A stretch of DNA of 6,133 nt from an uncultured Acidimicrobiales bacterium. Lineage in GTDB: Bacteria > Actinomycetota > Acidimicrobiia > Acidimicrobiales > SZUA-35. The notes under the pieces were generated by a model, which was given only the letters and a program-made list of their open reading frames with translations, did no database searches and was not told the origin of the DNA. Position 1 is the first letter of the stretch. Each line of letters starts with the position of its first letter. The position numbers were made by a program, and so were the translations under genes. The stretch covers positions 1 through 6,133 of the forward strand of contig CALLIQ010000744.1 in the NCBI GenBank assembly GCA_938008925.1. Reading direction: 5' to 3'. Shown here one piece after another: positions 5,040 through 6,133 of the stretch.

Positions 5040-6133
5040 CGGCTCTCCATGGCCGGCTCGGATCCGACCGCTCTCGCCCGGTCCGTTCCGGTACGGCTCG
5101 CTCCGGTTCCGGTCGTCCGGTCGAGCGAAGCCAGATGGGCGATCGCTCGTCGTGCGGCATCTCGCGCGCTGTGGAGCACGGCGTCGGCGAGGTGGCCGAC
5201 GGGCCCGACCCAATCGCCGGCGAGGAACACGTCGGGGCGATCATTCAGCGCAACGGACTGGCGGCCGGCGAGACCTCCTCGGTCGGCCGTGGCGAGCGCC
5301 GACACTGTCGTCATCGAGTGCAGCCGGCGCCGTGTCACGACGTCTTCCTCCCGGACACCGGCGAGGCGTAGGAACGCCTCGAGCCCGGCGTGGTCCGGCT
5401 CGTCGTCGGGCGTGAGGTACTGCGCCACGGCCGCGTAGAACAGACCATCGGGCGCGAGGTCGGCGACGGCTGAGTGGTTCGAGAAGTAAAAGGGGACGTC
5501 GGCCCCGATGGCAAAGGCGCGATCGGGTGCCCGATTCAGTCCGAGGTCGACGCAGCTCGCAAGCGCGGGTGGGCCGACGTCGAACCTGCGGCCGAGCAGC
5601 CGCCCGGCGATGGCCGGACCGCCGGCGGCGATGATCACCGTGCGTGCGGCCGGAAGCTCGGAGATCGTCTCGCCTCGTTCGATGCGAACCGACGGGTGAG
5701 ATGCCAGCTGAGCCTCCAGTTGGTCGACGAGCGACTGCCAACCGTCGTGGAGGTAGAGCACGCCCGCACCGAGAGCGGACTGGAGCTGGGAGACCGCGAC
5801 CTCGGCGCTGAGTGCGTCGAGATCGGCGTAAGTCGCCAACCGGCACAGACCGCGGAGATACAACCGTGCTCGATCCCCCGAGACCGACCGTTCGATCCAG
5901 TCCGAGGTGGTGGTCGTCGCCAGCGCAGGCGAATCGATGCGGGGAAGCGTCGCCAGCAGCTTGCCGATGCCGGCTTTGTCTTTCAGGGACAGCGCCGACG
6001 TGCGCAGCAGGGTGACCGGCCCAGCCGGACCGATCTCGGCTCGACCCTCGATCACGACACTCCCCCTCACCGGAGGTGTGCCGCCTCGGATCTCGATGCC
6101 CAGTTCGCTCAGAACCTCCTCGCCAGCGCCACC
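5036..6133 (-). CDS. FAD-dependent oxidoreductase (amine oxidase / phytoene-desaturase-like), 5' end outside window
   Basis: A single open frame runs from the window edge to a TGA at 5038-5036, giving 365 visible residues. The first visible codons read GGAGEEVLSELG and continue in frame through the GTG at 6070, so the true start and the N-terminal dinucleotide-binding GxGxxG lie beyond 6133. The C-terminal FAD-contacting signature of the flavin amine oxidase / phytoene desaturase / protoporphyrinogen oxidase superfamily is clear: DVFLAGDWVGPVGHLADAVLHSARDAARRA, coded at about 5232-5143. Other supports are the substrate-domain segment LYLHDGWQSLVDQL (about 5755-5717) and the strand RTVIIAAGGPAI (about 5644-5609). 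The last 30 residues are a Thr/Arg/Gly-rich tail without recognisable domain. The substrate cannot be named. The stop overlaps the start of the ECF41 sigma gene by 4 nt, indicating one operon; oxidoreductases are a known neighbour class of ECF41 factors, so this is a likely member of its regulon. Confidence 0.85.
   Translation of the reverse strand, partial: GGAGEEVLSELGIEIRGGTPPVRGSVVIEGRAEIGPAGPVTLLRTSALSLKDKAGIGKLLATLPRIDSPALATTTTSDWIERSVSGDRARLYLRGLCRLATYADLDALSAEVAVSQLQSALGAGVLYLHDGWQSLVDQLEAQLASHPSVRIERGETISELPAARTVIIAAGGPAIAGRLLGRRFDVGPPALASCVDLGLNRAPDRAFAIGADVPFYFSNHSAVADLAPDGLFYAAVAQYLTPDDEPDHAGLEAFLRLAGVREEDVVTRRRLHSMTTVSALATADRGGLAGRQSVALNDRPDVFLAGDWVGPVGHLADAVLHSARDAARRAIAHLASLDRTTGTGASRTGTDRARAVGSEPAMESR
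5045..5048 (-). promoter_or_regulatory. Shine-Dalgarno of the sigma factor gene
   Basis: GGAG on the minus strand lies 5 nt before the ATG at 5039, inside the end of the oxidoreductase gene. It supports this ATG over the longer upstream frame and allows initiation coupled to termination of the oxidoreductase. Confidence 0.6.

Noticed and set aside
5040..5213. N-terminal extension of the sigma factor to an upstream start
   Set aside because: The 58 extra residues are Arg/Pro-rich and overlap the oxidoreductase frame, and the ATG at 5039 has a Shine-Dalgarno and the family N-terminus.
4170..5438. 422-codon plus-strand open frame across the sigma factor and oxidoreductase
   Set aside because: It is antisense to two well-supported genes, spans their junction, and has no recognisable motif.
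6068..6070. GTG at 6070 as the true start of the oxidoreductase
   Set aside because: The frame stays open upstream to the window edge with family-like sequence, and the essential FAD-binding N-terminus would be missing, so the gene is truncated only by the window.
1..6133. CRISPR arrays, tRNA or rRNA genes, insertion sequences, prophage or defence genes
   Set aside because: I looked for spaced direct repeats, cloverleaf sequences and transposase or integrase motifs on both strands and saw none; every sizeable stretch is explained by the listed genes.

Overview
The window is GC-rich, densely packed bacterial chromosome. Its housekeeping block runs ffh - rpsP - khpA - rimM - trmD on the minus strand, an order widely conserved in bacteria. 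High GC, frequent GTG starts, 4-nt stop/start overlaps, an Ala/Glu-rich S16 tail, an extended Ffh C-terminus and an ECF41 (SigJ-type) sigma factor all suggest an actinobacterium. Acidimicrobiia is my best guess, but that is inference; no rRNA or other firm taxonomic marker is present.

Layout from left to right. Bases 1-512 (minus) hold the first 170 codons of trmD, cut by the window edge. Bases 523-1017 are rimM, 1014-1268 khpA and 1265-1600 rpsP, all minus and joined by GTGA or ATGA overlaps or a 10-nt gap. Bases 1601-1728 are a 128-nt spacer with a hairpin directly after the ffh stop. Bases 1729-3222 are ffh (minus). A 41-nt divergent spacer (3223-3263) separates ffh from a plus-strand alpha/beta hydrolase (3264-4082). 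The hydrolase converges, across 24 nt containing a hairpin, on a minus-strand ECF41 sigma factor (4107-5039). The sigma gene overlaps by ATGA the 3' end of an FAD-dependent oxidoreductase (5036 to beyond 6133), whose N-terminus is outside the window.

How the genes fit together. The left block serves translation and protein export: Ffh targets nascent membrane proteins, S16 is a 30S protein, RimM matures 30S, KhpA is a small KH RNA-binding protein, and TrmD makes m1G37 in tRNA. The right block is a probable two-gene operon in which a flavin oxidoreductase is translationally coupled to its likely regulator. ECF41 factors have no classical anti-sigma factor and carry a fused SnoaL-like regulatory domain; they are known to sit beside oxidoreductases. 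The hydrolase is an orphan gene between the two blocks.

I did not find an obviously new system, mobile element, CRISPR array or RNA gene. The points most worth a second look are active-site departures in TrmD and in the hydrolase, the variant ECF41 motifs and coupling to the oxidoreductase, the Lys-rich plus acidic tail on Ffh, and possible leaderless divergent promoters. No gene-free stretch exceeds 300 bases.
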